A program made the position numbers and the translations under genes. From Clostridiales bacterium (GTDB taxonomy: Bacteria; Bacillota; Clostridia; Oscillospirales; Oscillospiraceae), in assembly GCA_003533405.1 (NCBI GenBank), contig DQDL01000005.1, positions 1 to 11,964 on the forward strand: a DNA stretch of 11,964 nt. Direction: 5' to 3'. The notes beneath the pieces were generated by a model. It was not told the origin of the DNA. It was given only the letters and a program-made list of their open reading frames with translations, and searched no databases. Positions 1 to 6,985 of the stretch are shown here, piece after piece (positions within the stretch are counted from its first letter, which is position 1; each line of letters begins with the position of its first letter).

Positions 1-2052
1 CAGGTTCGACGGCAGTTTTATGCTTGTCAGACTGTTGCAGCCATAGAACGCATATCCGTTTATCTCTATTAAGCTCTCCGGGAAGTCTATCGTCCCTAAA
101 TTGATGCAGTTTTGGAATGCATATTGCCCTATGCTCGTCAGCGTATCGGGAAAATGCAAAAATCTGAGGTTTGTGTTGCCTTCAAATGCTGAGCTTCCTA
201 TTCCAACAACGGTATAACCGTCGATGGTCTTAGGCACAAAGAGTGCAGAAACATTGCCGTTATATTTGGTTATGACTGCATTCTTATAATCGTCAAGCGA
301 ATATTCATATATTGTATACGGTTTTCCGGACGAGCTTGTGCCTTTGCTGCTTCCGTTTGAGCCGCCGTAATTGTAGTATCTGGAATTTGCGCCTGTTGTG
401 TAGCCATTCCTGCCGTAACCCTTGTTGCTGCAGTCGCTGCCTACGGTGCAAACGCCGCCCGTGCTCACACCGTTTTCAAAGTGGTTATGTACCTTCATCG
501 GACTGTTGGACATGTCCCAAATTTCATAGGAATCCGACCATGTTTTCACATTCTTAATGCCTATGTAATAACCCACTTTTGCATATAAATATGCCGAGGT
601 GTCGACACAGTATTTCACGGTATTGCTGTTCACCGTGGAATAATACATTTTCATTCTTGCGCCGGCTTCAATGTAAACATATCCGGTAATGAAAGGTATA
701 TCCGCAAGTCCGGCATTTGCCTCGATTCCGGCCTTGAGATCGACCTGAGCCTGAACCGAGAAGCTGCCGGTGCTGAAATTCTTGATGGCTCTGAATCCGC
801 TGGATTTTGAATATTCAAAGCCCGCCGTGAAATTGGTGCTGTATTCAAGAGTTACCTCGCCATCGAGGCTGACTTTCGCAGAGACTGCAATCTTGCCAAT
901 ACCGGCAACAGGGACATAGGCCAAGGTAATAGAGCTGGGTAGTTCCAAAGATTCCATTGAGTCAAAGCTGGCGGAGCATCCGACACTCGCTTTGCCGTCC
1001 ACTCTGACCATCGCATAGGGGGCATTCCCTCCGAGTTTGACATTGTAAGTCAGGTTCATGCTTGTAAGCTTGCCGTATACCTTGACCTTAATGCCACCGC
1101 TGTTATAGAGCGTTTTGTCAAGCTTGACATCTTTTATCTTGACTTTTTTATCCCTTAGGAGAGCTTGCGCACGAGCTGCGCTCTGCGTTTCTACTCCGTT
1201 GCTCATAATGTATGTAATGTCGGTATCTTCCGCAGCTTCTACTTCGCTCAAGTCTGCGTCAACGCTGCCCTGCGTATTCATGGAAATAATATAGTCGTCA
1301 GCGTCAAGCTTCGTGACGGTCAGCGTAAGCACGCCATCGGCAGATGTCACCGCAGTCACGGAATAGATCACCGGGAACACTTCGTGTACCGCAACGATGT
1401 CCCCGGCCTTGAGTGTTCCGGTGTAGCCGACTATCGTGAGGCTGCTGCCGTCTTCGCTGGTGGTGACCGATGCACTCTCGGGGATCTCCTTTACGCCGTC
1501 GGCAAATGTATACTCACTCTGTGCGCCGGTGTCGACCTCCTGGCCTTCCAGCACTGCGGCGGCGTCGGCGAGCATGGCGGTCATTTCGCTGTTGGTTACG
1601 GCCTGCTCGGGCATGAACTTGCCGTCGACAAGTGCAAACCAGTTGCGGTTTACTGCAATCTGCGCATCGTTGGCGTAGGTCAGTGAGGCCGAGTCGGCGA
1701 AGGTGTATGTTGCGCCCTCCTCAAGCTCGTAGCCGAGACAGAAGTTCAGCGTATGCGCCGCAAACTCTCGTGTCGCCGGTTCGTTCGGCTTAAGCTCCGT
1801 GCCGGGCTCTTGGTCGATCAGACCAAACTCGGTCGCTACCATAACATCTCTATAGTAGCTGTCATCGGAGCTGACATCACTATAGTAGTTGTCAGGATAG
1901 TTGTCCGCTTCGACAGTCATGTCGAAGGTTTCAGTCAGCTTTTGCAGCCACTGAATGCGTGTCACTTCGCCCTCGGCTGCAAATACCTGCATCGGTAGAA
2001 GTGACACCAGCATCAGTATTGCAAGCAAAGAGCTTAAAATCCTCTTCTTCAT
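1..2052 (-). CDS. Secreted SLH-like / BspA-type leucine-rich repeat surface protein (3' end outside window)
   Basis: The frame stays open for 684 codons from ATG at 2052 to the window edge, so the C-terminus is missing. The start has a textbook AGGGAGG Shine-Dalgarno. Residues 1-25 are a signal peptide (MKKR, a hydrophobic core, then QVFA before the cut), so the protein is exported. Residues about 29-168 contain two SLH-like stretches (for example YYRDVMVATEFGLID and NSEMTAMLADAAAVLEG), which in other proteins bind secondary cell-wall polymers. Residues about 170-540 are beta-rich with no recognised domain. A Gly/Ser/Asn/Tyr-rich linker follows (about 540-580). From about residue 585, BspA-type repeats (LRR_5) appear: AFEGNTNLRFLHFPDTLTSI, then QYAFQNCINLGTIDFPESL, then YAFYGCNSLTSIKLPSNL. 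By family it is probably an adhesin or wall-associated recognition protein; the ligand cannot be inferred. It lies downstream of a LytTR regulator and of a tandem-repeat operator. The SLH assignment is less certain than the LRR assignment. Confidence 0.88.
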   Translation of the reverse strand, partial: MKKRILSSLLAILMLVSLLPMQVFAAEGEVTRIQWLQKLTETFDMTVEADNYPDNYYSDVSSDDSYYRDVMVATEFGLIDQEPGTELKPNEPATREFAAHTLNFCLGYELEEGATYTFADSASLTYANDAQIAVNRNWFALVDGKFMPEQAVTNSEMTAMLADAAAVLEGQEVDTGAQSEYTFADGVKEIPESASVTTSEDGSSLTIVGYTGTLKAGDIVAVHEVFPVIYSVTAVTSADGVLTLTVTKLDADDYIISMNTQGSVDADLSEVEAAEDTDITYIMSNGVETQSAARAQALLRDKKVKIKDVKLDKTLYNSGGIKVKVYGKLTSMNLTYNVKLGGNAPYAMVRVDGKASVGCSASFDSMESLELPSSITLAYVPVAGIGKIAVSAKVSLDGEVTLEYSTNFTAGFEYSKSSGFRAIKNFSTGSFSVQAQVDLKAGIEANAGLADIPFITGYVYIEAGARMKMYYSTVNSNTVKYCVDTSAYLYAKVGYYIGIKNVKTWSDSYEIWDMSNSPMKVHNHFENGVSTGGVCTVGSDCSNKGYGRNGYTTGANSRYYNYGGSNGSSKGTSSSGKPYTIYEYSLDDYKNAVITKYNGNVSALFVPKTIDGYTVVGIGSSAFEGNTNLRFLHFPDTLTSIGQYAFQNCINLGTIDFPESLIEINGYAFYGCNSLTSIKLPSNL

Positions 2053-2120
2053 TTTTTCCTCCCTGTATTTATAATTAATTTGTCCTGTGTAACAGCAGGT
2101 GTATACTCATCTACTGCACG

Positions 2121-2129
2121 ATTGTACCA
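2121..2129 (-). promoter_or_regulatory. Extended -10 promoter of the surface-protein gene
   Basis: On the minus strand TGGTACAAT forms a TGn-extended -10 element about 70 bp upstream of the surface-protein ATG. The matching -35 position (2144-2149) reads CCACCG, which is not a usable -35. A weak -35 with a tandem operator just upstream (2157-2191) is the layout expected of an activator-dependent promoter. The activator role is an inference. Confidence 0.45.
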
Positions 2130-2156
2130 TGTTTTGCAGGGTGCGGTGGGTATTGG

Positions 2157-2191
2157 TGCATAATTGGCAAAGTTATCTGCATAATTTGCAA
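2157..2191. promoter_or_regulatory. Tandem 21-bp-spaced operator, probable LytTR binding site (site A)
   Basis: Two near-identical 14-mers, TGCATAATTGGCAA (2157-2170) and TGCATAATTTGCAA (2178-2191), start exactly 21 bp apart and differ at one base. The site begins three bases past the stop codon of the adjacent LytTR gene and lies 8 bp upstream of the -35 position of the surface-protein promoter. LytTR proteins typically bind pairs of direct repeats about two helical turns apart, which matches. The second copy recurs unchanged near 3020. Confidence 0.65.
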
Positions 2192-2193
2192 CA

Positions 2194-2916
2194 TCAGATT
2201 TTGACTTTACGATTTGTTTCGATGGCTTGGCGGACGGTGTGCTGGCTGCTGCGGCTGCACGGGAGGATATCGCCGTTGCTCATGAAAAGCTGCGTGCGGG
2301 TATACTTGCGCACATGCTCCAAATTTGCGACAAAGCTGCAGTGGCAGCGCACGAATGAGGCGCTGTCGAGCTGCTCGAGGAGCGTGCTCAGCTTTTCGTG
2401 ACAGGTCACCTCTTTGTCCTCGCACACTATCTTCGATTTGTGCTGATAGTGCTCGATATACACGATAGAGCTATACGGGATTATGTGCTTTGCCTGCTTG
2501 GTGTTCAGCACCAGCCTGTTTGCGCCCATATTCGCATTGAGCTTCAAAAGATGCTCCATCGCGGCGGAAAACCGCTCGTCCGACTGCGGCATATGTATGA
2601 AATAATCCGGGTCATAGTCAAAGGTGTCCAGCACACTGCGCAGCTCATCGGAAACGAAGATGACCTTCGTTTTGCGGCATAGCCTGCGCACCTCCACGGA
2701 ATACTCCATAAGCTGACTGCGGCTGCGCCTGTCGGAGATATTGAACACGGCAAGATCATATGAGCAGTCCAGCCAAAGCTGCGGCGATATGAGTTCCTTG
2801 CAGTCCATGATATCGACCTCGTGCTTTACGGCAAAACCGGCAAAGTAGGCATCGACCATCAGCTTTACACCCTCGGCATTTTCTCTGTCGTTGTCAACAA
2901 GACATATCTTAATCAA
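2194..2916 (-). CDS. LytTR-family regulator with degenerate (pseudo-)receiver
   Basis: This is a 240-residue cytoplasmic DNA-binding regulator. The start is TTG at 2916, preceded by GGGGGAG at good spacing; no in-frame ATG lies near it. Residues 3-125 have the receiver fold pattern (KICLVDND at strand 1, KVIFVS at strand 4). The phospho-acceptor position reads AVFNIS, with Asn59 instead of Asp. The usual Lys near residue 108 is replaced (YFIHMP). Both changes argue against normal phosphorylation. Residues about 133-235 are a LytTR domain (VYIEHYQHKSKIV, FVRCHCSFVANLEHVRKY, DILPCSRS). By family, LytTR binds direct-repeat operators. It is transcribed towards the surface-protein gene with no clear terminator between them, and divergently from an intact LytTR paralogue. 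It could act constitutively, through dimerisation, or by competing with the paralogue for sites; these roles are inferences. Confidence 0.9.
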   Translation of the reverse strand: MIKICLVDNDRENAEGVKLMVDAYFAGFAVKHEVDIMDCKELISPQLWLDCSYDLAVFNISDRRSRSQLMEYSVEVRRLCRKTKVIFVSDELRSVLDTFDYDPDYFIHMPQSDERFSAAMEHLLKLNANMGANRLVLNTKQAKHIIPYSSIVYIEHYQHKSKIVCEDKEVTCHEKLSTLLEQLDSASFVRCHCSFVANLEHVRKYTRTQLFMSNGDILPCSRSSQHTVRQAIETNRKVKI

Positions 2917-2937
2917 ACCTTCTCCCCCTGTCTGTAA

Positions 2938-2943
2938 ATTATA
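2938..2943 (-). promoter_or_regulatory. -10 element of the degenerate LytTR regulator
   Basis: A perfect TATAAT on the minus strand lies 21 bp upstream of the TTG start, giving a very short leader that is mostly ribosome binding site. No good -35 is visible at 17 bp; the position is a T-run. Confidence 0.45.
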
Positions 2944-2996
2944 CCTTTGTTATGATAAGTAAAAAATAACACCTATAGGCTGACTTTGGCGGGCAT

Positions 2997-3033
2997 GTGA
3001 CATAATCGGTCACTTTTCTTGCATAATTTGCAA
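2997..3033. promoter_or_regulatory. Tandem 21-bp-spaced operator between divergent LytTR genes (site B)
   Basis: CATAAT occurs at 3001-3006 and 3022-3027, exactly 21 bp apart, as in site A. The right copy TGCATAATTTGCAA (3020-3033) is identical over 14 bases to the second copy of site A. Each copy is also a dyad: GTGAC with GTCAC (2997-3001 and 3009-3013), and TTGCA with TGCAA (3019-3023 and 3029-3033). The site sits in the only intergenic region from which both regulators can be transcribed, consistent with auto- or cross-regulation. Confidence 0.65.
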
Positions 3034-3060
3034 AAGTGTTTTATAATTTTGTTGTATAAT
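3019..3060 (+). promoter_or_regulatory. Promoter region of the intact LytTR regulator
   Basis: Two -10 candidates are present. TATAAT at 3042-3047 lies 17 bp from TTGCAT (3019-3024), and that -35 is inside operator site B. TATAAT at 3055-3060 has no convincing -35 but sits just downstream of the operator. The first reading would favour repression by operator occupancy, the second activation. The sequence alone does not decide between them. Confidence 0.45.
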
Positions 3061-3098
3061 AGGTATTATTTAAGTTAAAAGGGTCAGAGGGATAAGGT

Positions 3099-3812
3099 AT
3101 GCTTCAAATTGCCATTTGCGATGACGATAGGCTGCACCTAAAACATACACGAAAGCTTTCCGAGGGCATCCTGGACGGGCATTCGCCGGTTTTCTCGGAA
3201 TTTAGCGGCGCAAACGAGCTGCTTTTCAAAATGGAGGCCACGGCGTATGTGCCGGACATTGCGCTTCTGGATATCCAGATGCCGGGCATCAACGGCATTG
3301 AGCTTGCAGGCGAGATAAACCGCATTGCACCGGAGTGCAAGATAGTTTTCATCTCAAGCTACATATTCTATGCGCCCGAGGTGTACGACACGGAGCATAT
3401 CTATTTTGTTCTCAAGTCGCAGATAGACGAACGGCTGCCGCTGGCGCTAAGCAAGGCGGTCGCAAGTATCGCAAAGCCGAAATGCTTCATGTCGGTGAAG
3501 TCCGGCGCTTCGGTCACGAGGCTGCCCGCCGAAAGCGTTATGTATCTTGAGCGTGTGCTGCACAAAACAAGAGTCGTGACAGGTGCGGGGAGCTTCATGA
3601 CGACGCAGTCTCCGGCGGAGCTTTTGTCCGGCATTGGCGACGACAACGCTTTTATCCACTGCCACCAGAGCTACTGGGTAAATGTGCGCAATGTTGCAAC
3701 GATGGAGACGAACGGTTTTAAGCTCGCAAGCGGTGCGCTCGTCCCGATAAGCCGTGCGCAGAAGGTCAATGCCAAGGAGGCCTTTTTCCGCATGCTCGCC
3801 GAGAAAAAATAA
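3099..3812 (+). CDS. LytTR-family response regulator with intact receiver
   Basis: This is a 237-residue regulator of the AgrA/AlgR/LytR type. ATG at 3099 follows an AGAGGGATAAGG ribosome binding region. The receiver (about 1-120) has the acidic pocket D8-D9-D10, phospho-acceptor Asp58 in ALLDIQMPGINGIELA, Ser86 in VFISS and Lys106 in FVLKS, so it should be phosphorylatable. Residues about 128-232 are a LytTR DNA-binding domain (SVMYLERVLHKTRVV, FIHCHQSYWVNVRNVATME, GALVPISRAQK). It is divergent from a paralogue that has lost the key receiver residues, and the two share an intergenic operator. The cognate kinase is not in the window. Likely targets, inferred from shared operators, are itself, the paralogue and the surface-protein gene. 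Confidence 0.92.
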   Translation: MLQIAICDDDRLHLKHTRKLSEGILDGHSPVFSEFSGANELLFKMEATAYVPDIALLDIQMPGINGIELAGEINRIAPECKIVFISSYIFYAPEVYDTEHIYFVLKSQIDERLPLALSKAVASIAKPKCFMSVKSGASVTRLPAESVMYLERVLHKTRVVTGAGSFMTTQSPAELLSGIGDDNAFIHCHQSYWVNVRNVATMETNGFKLASGALVPISRAQKVNAKEAFFRMLAEKK

Positions 3813-3850
3813 TACAGCATATAATTAATACAACATATAATAATGTAGAA

Positions 3851-3882
3851 AAACGATGCCCACATATAATGGGCATCGTTTC
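3851..3882. terminator. Bidirectional intrinsic terminator
   Basis: AAACGATGCCC (3851-3861) and GGGCATCGTTT (3871-3881) form an 11-bp perfect stem with a 9-base loop. The A-rich left flank gives a T-tract when read on the minus strand, and the right flank is T-rich on the plus strand. It separates the converging LytTR and SASP genes and can serve both. Confidence 0.85.
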
Positions 3883-3893
3883 TATTTGTGCTC

Positions 3894-4094
3894 TTACTTG
3901 AGGCCGTTCTCGTATGCCTCAATCATCTTCTTGACCATCTGGCCGCCGATGGAGCCTGCCTGGCGTGCAGTGAGCTCGCCGTTATAGCCGTTCTTCAGGT
4001 TAACGCCGACTTCACTTGCTGCCTCCATCTTGAACTTATCCATTGCCTCACGTGCTGCGGGAATGACAAGACGATTGCCGGGATTGTTAGACAT
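3894..4094 (-). CDS. Alpha/beta-type small acid-soluble spore protein (SASP)
   Basis: This 66-residue protein binds and protects DNA in the dormant spore core and is degraded at germination. The family signature is clear: NRLVIPAAREAMDKFKMEAA near the N-terminus, then SEVGV, then LTARQAGSIGGQMVKKMIEA at residues 41-60. The stretch KMEAASE (22-28) matches the cleavage region of the germination protease GPR, whose cut follows the Glu. The length is typical of the family. ATG at 4094 has an AAAGGAGATG ribosome binding site. It is monocistronic, with a sigma-G-like promoter upstream and a hairpin downstream. It marks the host as an endospore former. Family assignment is nearly certain; which paralogue it is cannot be told. 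Confidence 0.97.
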   Translation of the reverse strand: MSNNPGNRLVIPAAREAMDKFKMEAASEVGVNLKNGYNGELTARQAGSIGGQMVKKMIEAYENGLK

Positions 4095-4148
4095 AGTATT
4101 ACATCTCCTTTATTGAATTGGGTTTTTGTTATTTATGAACCCGTAACT

Positions 4149-4177
4149 TATCATTGCCGGATATTCGACATATATTC
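4149..4177 (-). promoter_or_regulatory. Sigma-G-like promoter of the SASP gene
   Basis: On the minus strand GAATA (4173-4177) and AATGATA (4149-4155) are separated by 17 bp. These fit the forespore sigma-G pattern of a GNATA-type -35 and a CATNNTA-type -10, except that the first base of the -10 is A rather than C. Its position 55 bp upstream of the SASP start and the known control of this family by sigma-G support the call. Confidence 0.65.
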
Positions 4178-4236
4178 TTTTTTTGACTCTATGTAAAAAC
4201 TGTTAAGTTGACGGCTCCTGCCAGCTTAAGTCTGAC

Positions 4237-4347
4237 ACACAATATTTTGTGTTTAAATATTTGACAGGCACAATTACAAAAAAAATTTGTATTTGGAAGT
4301 TATGTTTACTTGACTTTGGAATAGATTGACGGTACAATAATTTTGTA
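4237..4347. repeat. Cluster of ACAA/TTGT inverted repeats in the gene-free stretch
   Basis: The roughly 350 bp between the SASP start and the YhgE-type operon hold no credible gene. Within it are three imperfectly related dyads: ACACAA-tatt-TTGTGT (4237-4252), TACAAA-aaaaa-TTTGTA (4275-4291) and TACAA-taatt-TTGTA (4333-4347). A palindrome TATCGATA follows at 4352-4359. The third dyad overlaps the -10 of the putative operon promoter. They may be operators for an unidentified repressor, but the region is AT-rich and chance dyads are possible. Confidence 0.35.
4310..4338 (+). promoter_or_regulatory. Vegetative-type promoter of the YhgE operon
   Basis: TTGACT (4310-4315) and TACAAT (4333-4338) are separated by exactly 17 bp, five of six matches to each housekeeping consensus. 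It would give a leader of about 100 bases before ATG 4445. The -10 lies inside an inverted repeat. Confidence 0.55.
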
Positions 4348-4378
4348 TCTCTATCGATACATTTTGTAACCACGGCAT

Positions 4379-4412
4379 TTGACACTTTACCGCAGGATAA
4401 CTGCGTTATAAT
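4379..4412 (+). promoter_or_regulatory. Perfect -35 and -10 hexamers 22 bp apart with a dyad between
   Basis: TTGACA (4379-4384) and TATAAT (4407-4412) are perfect hexamers but 22 bp apart, too far for unaided RNA polymerase. CGCAG-gataa-CTGCG (4391-4405) is an inverted repeat in the spacer. This resembles promoters that need a DNA-distorting regulator, although known MerR-type spacers are usually 19-20 bp. Alternatively TATAAT is used with a poor -35, or the element is only leader structure. Confidence 0.3.
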
Positions 4413-4444
4413 TACTTCTGATCACGATAGGAGTATTACCCGGT

Positions 4445-6958
4445 ATGCGTAATGTATTTACTATTTTTAAAAATGACTTCCGAGCATTGACGAGGCACTT
4501 TCTCGCCTTCCTTATAATTTTGGCGATACTGTTTCTGCCCGCTCTGTATGCTTGGTTCAATATTTATGCCTTCTGGGATCCCTACGGCAAGACCAAGGAT
4601 GTGAATATCGCCGTTGTCTGCAACGACCGTGACTATATGGACGAGGACGGCAAGATAATAAACATCGGCAACCAGCTCGTTGAAGAGCTTAAGGCGGACG
4701 AGAAGATCGGCTATGTTTTTCTCGACGATGCCGACAAGGCAGTCGACGACCTGTACGCAGGCAAATACTACGCCGCCGTTATAATCGAGCCGGACTTTAC
4801 ATATAACATGTACAACTTCCTCAACGAGGACATGTTCAGCCCCACCATCAATTTCTATCAGAACGAGAAAACAAACCCCATCGCCGTCAAGGTCGTTGAG
4901 GCTGCAGGCGACAAGGTCAAGCAGTCAGTCAACAAGGCGTACATCCAGGCCGTCGTCGAAACGCTGTTTGACAAGTTCAACACCTTCTCCGAGGGCGTTC
5001 AGGGCGACAACACCGTCAGCATGCTCAAAAATACGCTTGCCAAGATAGACAGGAACCTTGCGCAGTATGACGATACCATCGACCAGTTTGTCGCTGCGAA
5101 CAATTCGCTCGTCGGCACGCTGAACAATTCCAACAGCACCATTGATTACACCATCCACCTTCTCGGCAACGAGAGGATAAATATTTCCAAGCAGATCTCC
5201 TATCTTGAGAGCACAAAAAATGACCTTGCTCTCATAAATGAGGAGGTCAATACCCTGCTGACCAATTTGCAGGACTCCGTACAAAAGGCAATTTATAAGC
5301 TTGACAGGCTCTATAACGGCGGCGAGGATCCCGATACCGTGAAGGAGACGCTCAAGGAGCTTGAAAGACAGTATCAGGAGCTTATAGATTACCTCACCCA
5401 CTCGGGCATTTCCGGCAGTGAGGCCGAGGATGCACTGTCGGCGCTCAACAAGGTCAAGGATAAGATCACTCAGCTTCGTGAGCAGCTCGGCATGAACACG
5501 CAGGTCGATGCAAATACCGCCGACCAGCTCAAGGCCGACTACAACGAGATAACCGTGCCCACGGTATACACTGCCGTGACAGGCTATGACTACGATGACC
5601 TCAAGCAGGCACAGACCACTGAGCAGAGCATGGACACCATGATGACCTTCATGGCGGACGATGCTAAGCAACGCATTGCGAATATTCAGAAAAATGTCAA
5701 GATAGCTAAAACTACCGACGATGCCGATGCCCGTGAGCAGGCGCTCACAGCTGCAAGGGACGACACCGCAGTTGTTACGCAAGAGCTTTCGGCTCTCGGC
5801 ACCGCAATGGATGCGGTCGAGGATGCTGCTGGCACAACGGATAAGAAAGCCTCCAAGGCCGCAGCTCAGGCTGCCGACAACACCAAGGATGCAGGCGATA
5901 TCTTCGACGATATTTTAAATGGCAACAGGGATATTGATTTGATTGAATACCTGCAGGTCATCAGTGATCTGCTCGGCAACGCAAGAGTTGCGCTTACCGA
6001 GATAGTTTACCCCTCCATCGATACTCTGCTTACCAATCTTCAGGACAGTCTCGGCGACCTGTCCTCCATACTTCTCGACCTCAGCGATGTTATGGGCAAG
6101 GTGCCCCCCATCATTAACGAGCTGGGCAACACATTCGGGGCTGTCAATAATGCGCTCGTGCAGGTCAAGGAACTCATCGGCAATTACAGAACCAGAATTG
6201 CTGATGCTCTCGGCGTTTTGAACGGCGACACGGATGATACCCGCCTGCAGCAGGTACTCGACTTTATGAATGTAGACCCGCAGTCTATTGCGGAATTCTT
6301 TGCAAGCCCCGTCACCATCAGGTCGGAGTCTGTTTACCCCGTTGAGTCCTACGGTGCCGCAATGGCTCCGTTCTATACGATGCTAGCCATTTGGGTCGGC
6401 TGCATCATACTTAATGCGATTTTGAAGGTGGATACGCCCATTGAGCTTATCGGTGCAACGACCGGTCAGAAGTTCTTCGGACGCTACCTGATATTTGCCC
6501 TGCTCAGTCTTATCCAGACAATGGTCATCATGGCGGGCGACCTTGTGATTTTCGGCATGGACTGCGCTCATCCGGGTCTGTTCATACTCTCGGGCGTTGT
6601 GACCTCGCTGACCTGCTCCATGGTCGCTTACTCCATGGCAATCGCATTCGGCAACATCGGCAAGGCTCTGTTCGTCGTCTTCCTCATCATTCAGATCGCA
6701 GGCTCCGGCGGCTCTTACCCAATTGAGCTTCTGCCCGACTTCTTCCAGCAGGTATACCTGTTTTTCCCCTTCCCCTATGCCATCAATGCCATGCGTGAGG
6801 CTATCGCAGGTCTGTATCACAACAATTACCTTATCTACCTGCTCCAGCTTCTGCTGTTCTTTGGCGTCGGCCTGTTTGTCGGCCTCGTGCTCAAGCGTCC
6901 TCTCGACGGCATAAACCGCTACATGAACGATCAGCTCGATAAGTCTGAAATGATGTAA
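4445..6958 (+). CDS. YhgE/Pip-family membrane protein 1
   Basis: This 837-residue protein belongs to the YhgE/Pip (phage infection protein) family, envelope proteins related to the ABC-2 membrane superfamily. Relatives act as phage receptors or in secretion, and the substrate is unknown. One N-terminal helix (about 19-42) ends in the hallmark LYAWFNIYAFWDPYG. A conserved alpha/beta part follows (NIAVVCNDRD, VDDLYAGKYYAAVIIEPDF). Residues about 170-620 are long, helical and coiled-coil-like, and the segment TLLTNLQDS occurs twice (about 268 and 527). The C-terminal block (about 640-820) has five or six membrane helices and the family motif GSGGSYPIELLP. It is the first gene of a three-gene operon, 27 bp before the next. 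The ribosome binding site TAGGAG is 11 bases from ATG, slightly long. Family is confident; physiological role is not. Confidence 0.9.
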   Translation: MRNVFTIFKNDFRALTRHFLAFLIILAILFLPALYAWFNIYAFWDPYGKTKDVNIAVVCNDRDYMDEDGKIINIGNQLVEELKADEKIGYVFLDDADKAVDDLYAGKYYAAVIIEPDFTYNMYNFLNEDMFSPTINFYQNEKTNPIAVKVVEAAGDKVKQSVNKAYIQAVVETLFDKFNTFSEGVQGDNTVSMLKNTLAKIDRNLAQYDDTIDQFVAANNSLVGTLNNSNSTIDYTIHLLGNERINISKQISYLESTKNDLALINEEVNTLLTNLQDSVQKAIYKLDRLYNGGEDPDTVKETLKELERQYQELIDYLTHSGISGSEAEDALSALNKVKDKITQLREQLGMNTQVDANTADQLKADYNEITVPTVYTAVTGYDYDDLKQAQTTEQSMDTMMTFMADDAKQRIANIQKNVKIAKTTDDADAREQALTAARDDTAVVTQELSALGTAMDAVEDAAGTTDKKASKAAAQAADNTKDAGDIFDDILNGNRDIDLIEYLQVISDLLGNARVALTEIVYPSIDTLLTNLQDSLGDLSSILLDLSDVMGKVPPIINELGNTFGAVNNALVQVKELIGNYRTRIADALGVLNGDTDDTRLQQVLDFMNVDPQSIAEFFASPVTIRSESVYPVESYGAAMAPFYTMLAIWVGCIILNAILKVDTPIELIGATTGQKFFGRYLIFALLSLIQTMVIMAGDLVIFGMDCAHPGLFILSGVVTSLTCSMVAYSMAIAFGNIGKALFVVFLIIQIAGSGGSYPIELLPDFFQQVYLFFPFPYAINAMREAIAGLYHNNYLIYLLQLLLFFGVGLFVGLVLKRPLDGINRYMNDQLDKSEMM

Positions 6959-6985
6959 TTATTCTCTCTACAGGAGTTATGTATT

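Noticed and set aside
1165..1686. 173-codon open frame on the plus strand
   Set aside because: It lies wholly inside the surface-protein gene on the opposite strand, has no ribosome binding site and no recognisable domain, whereas the minus-strand frame has a signal peptide and LRRs.
4237..4252. Genuine NrdR box
   Set aside because: The pattern is close, but NrdR boxes usually come as pairs about 31 bp apart upstream of nrd genes. Here there is no second good box at that distance and no nrd gene.
4203..4385. 60-codon minus-strand frame in the gene-free stretch
   Set aside because: It has no ribosome binding site, covers the promoter and dyad region and shows no recognisable protein features.
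4925..5782. 285-codon open frame on the minus strand
   Set aside because: It is antisense to the coiled-coil region of the first YhgE protein. Its Val/Leu/Gly-rich translation is what the complement of that codon usage produces, and no start signals are seen.
6383..6820. 145-codon open frame on the minus strand
   Set aside because: It is antisense to the conserved C-terminal membrane block of the first YhgE protein and has no family resemblance.
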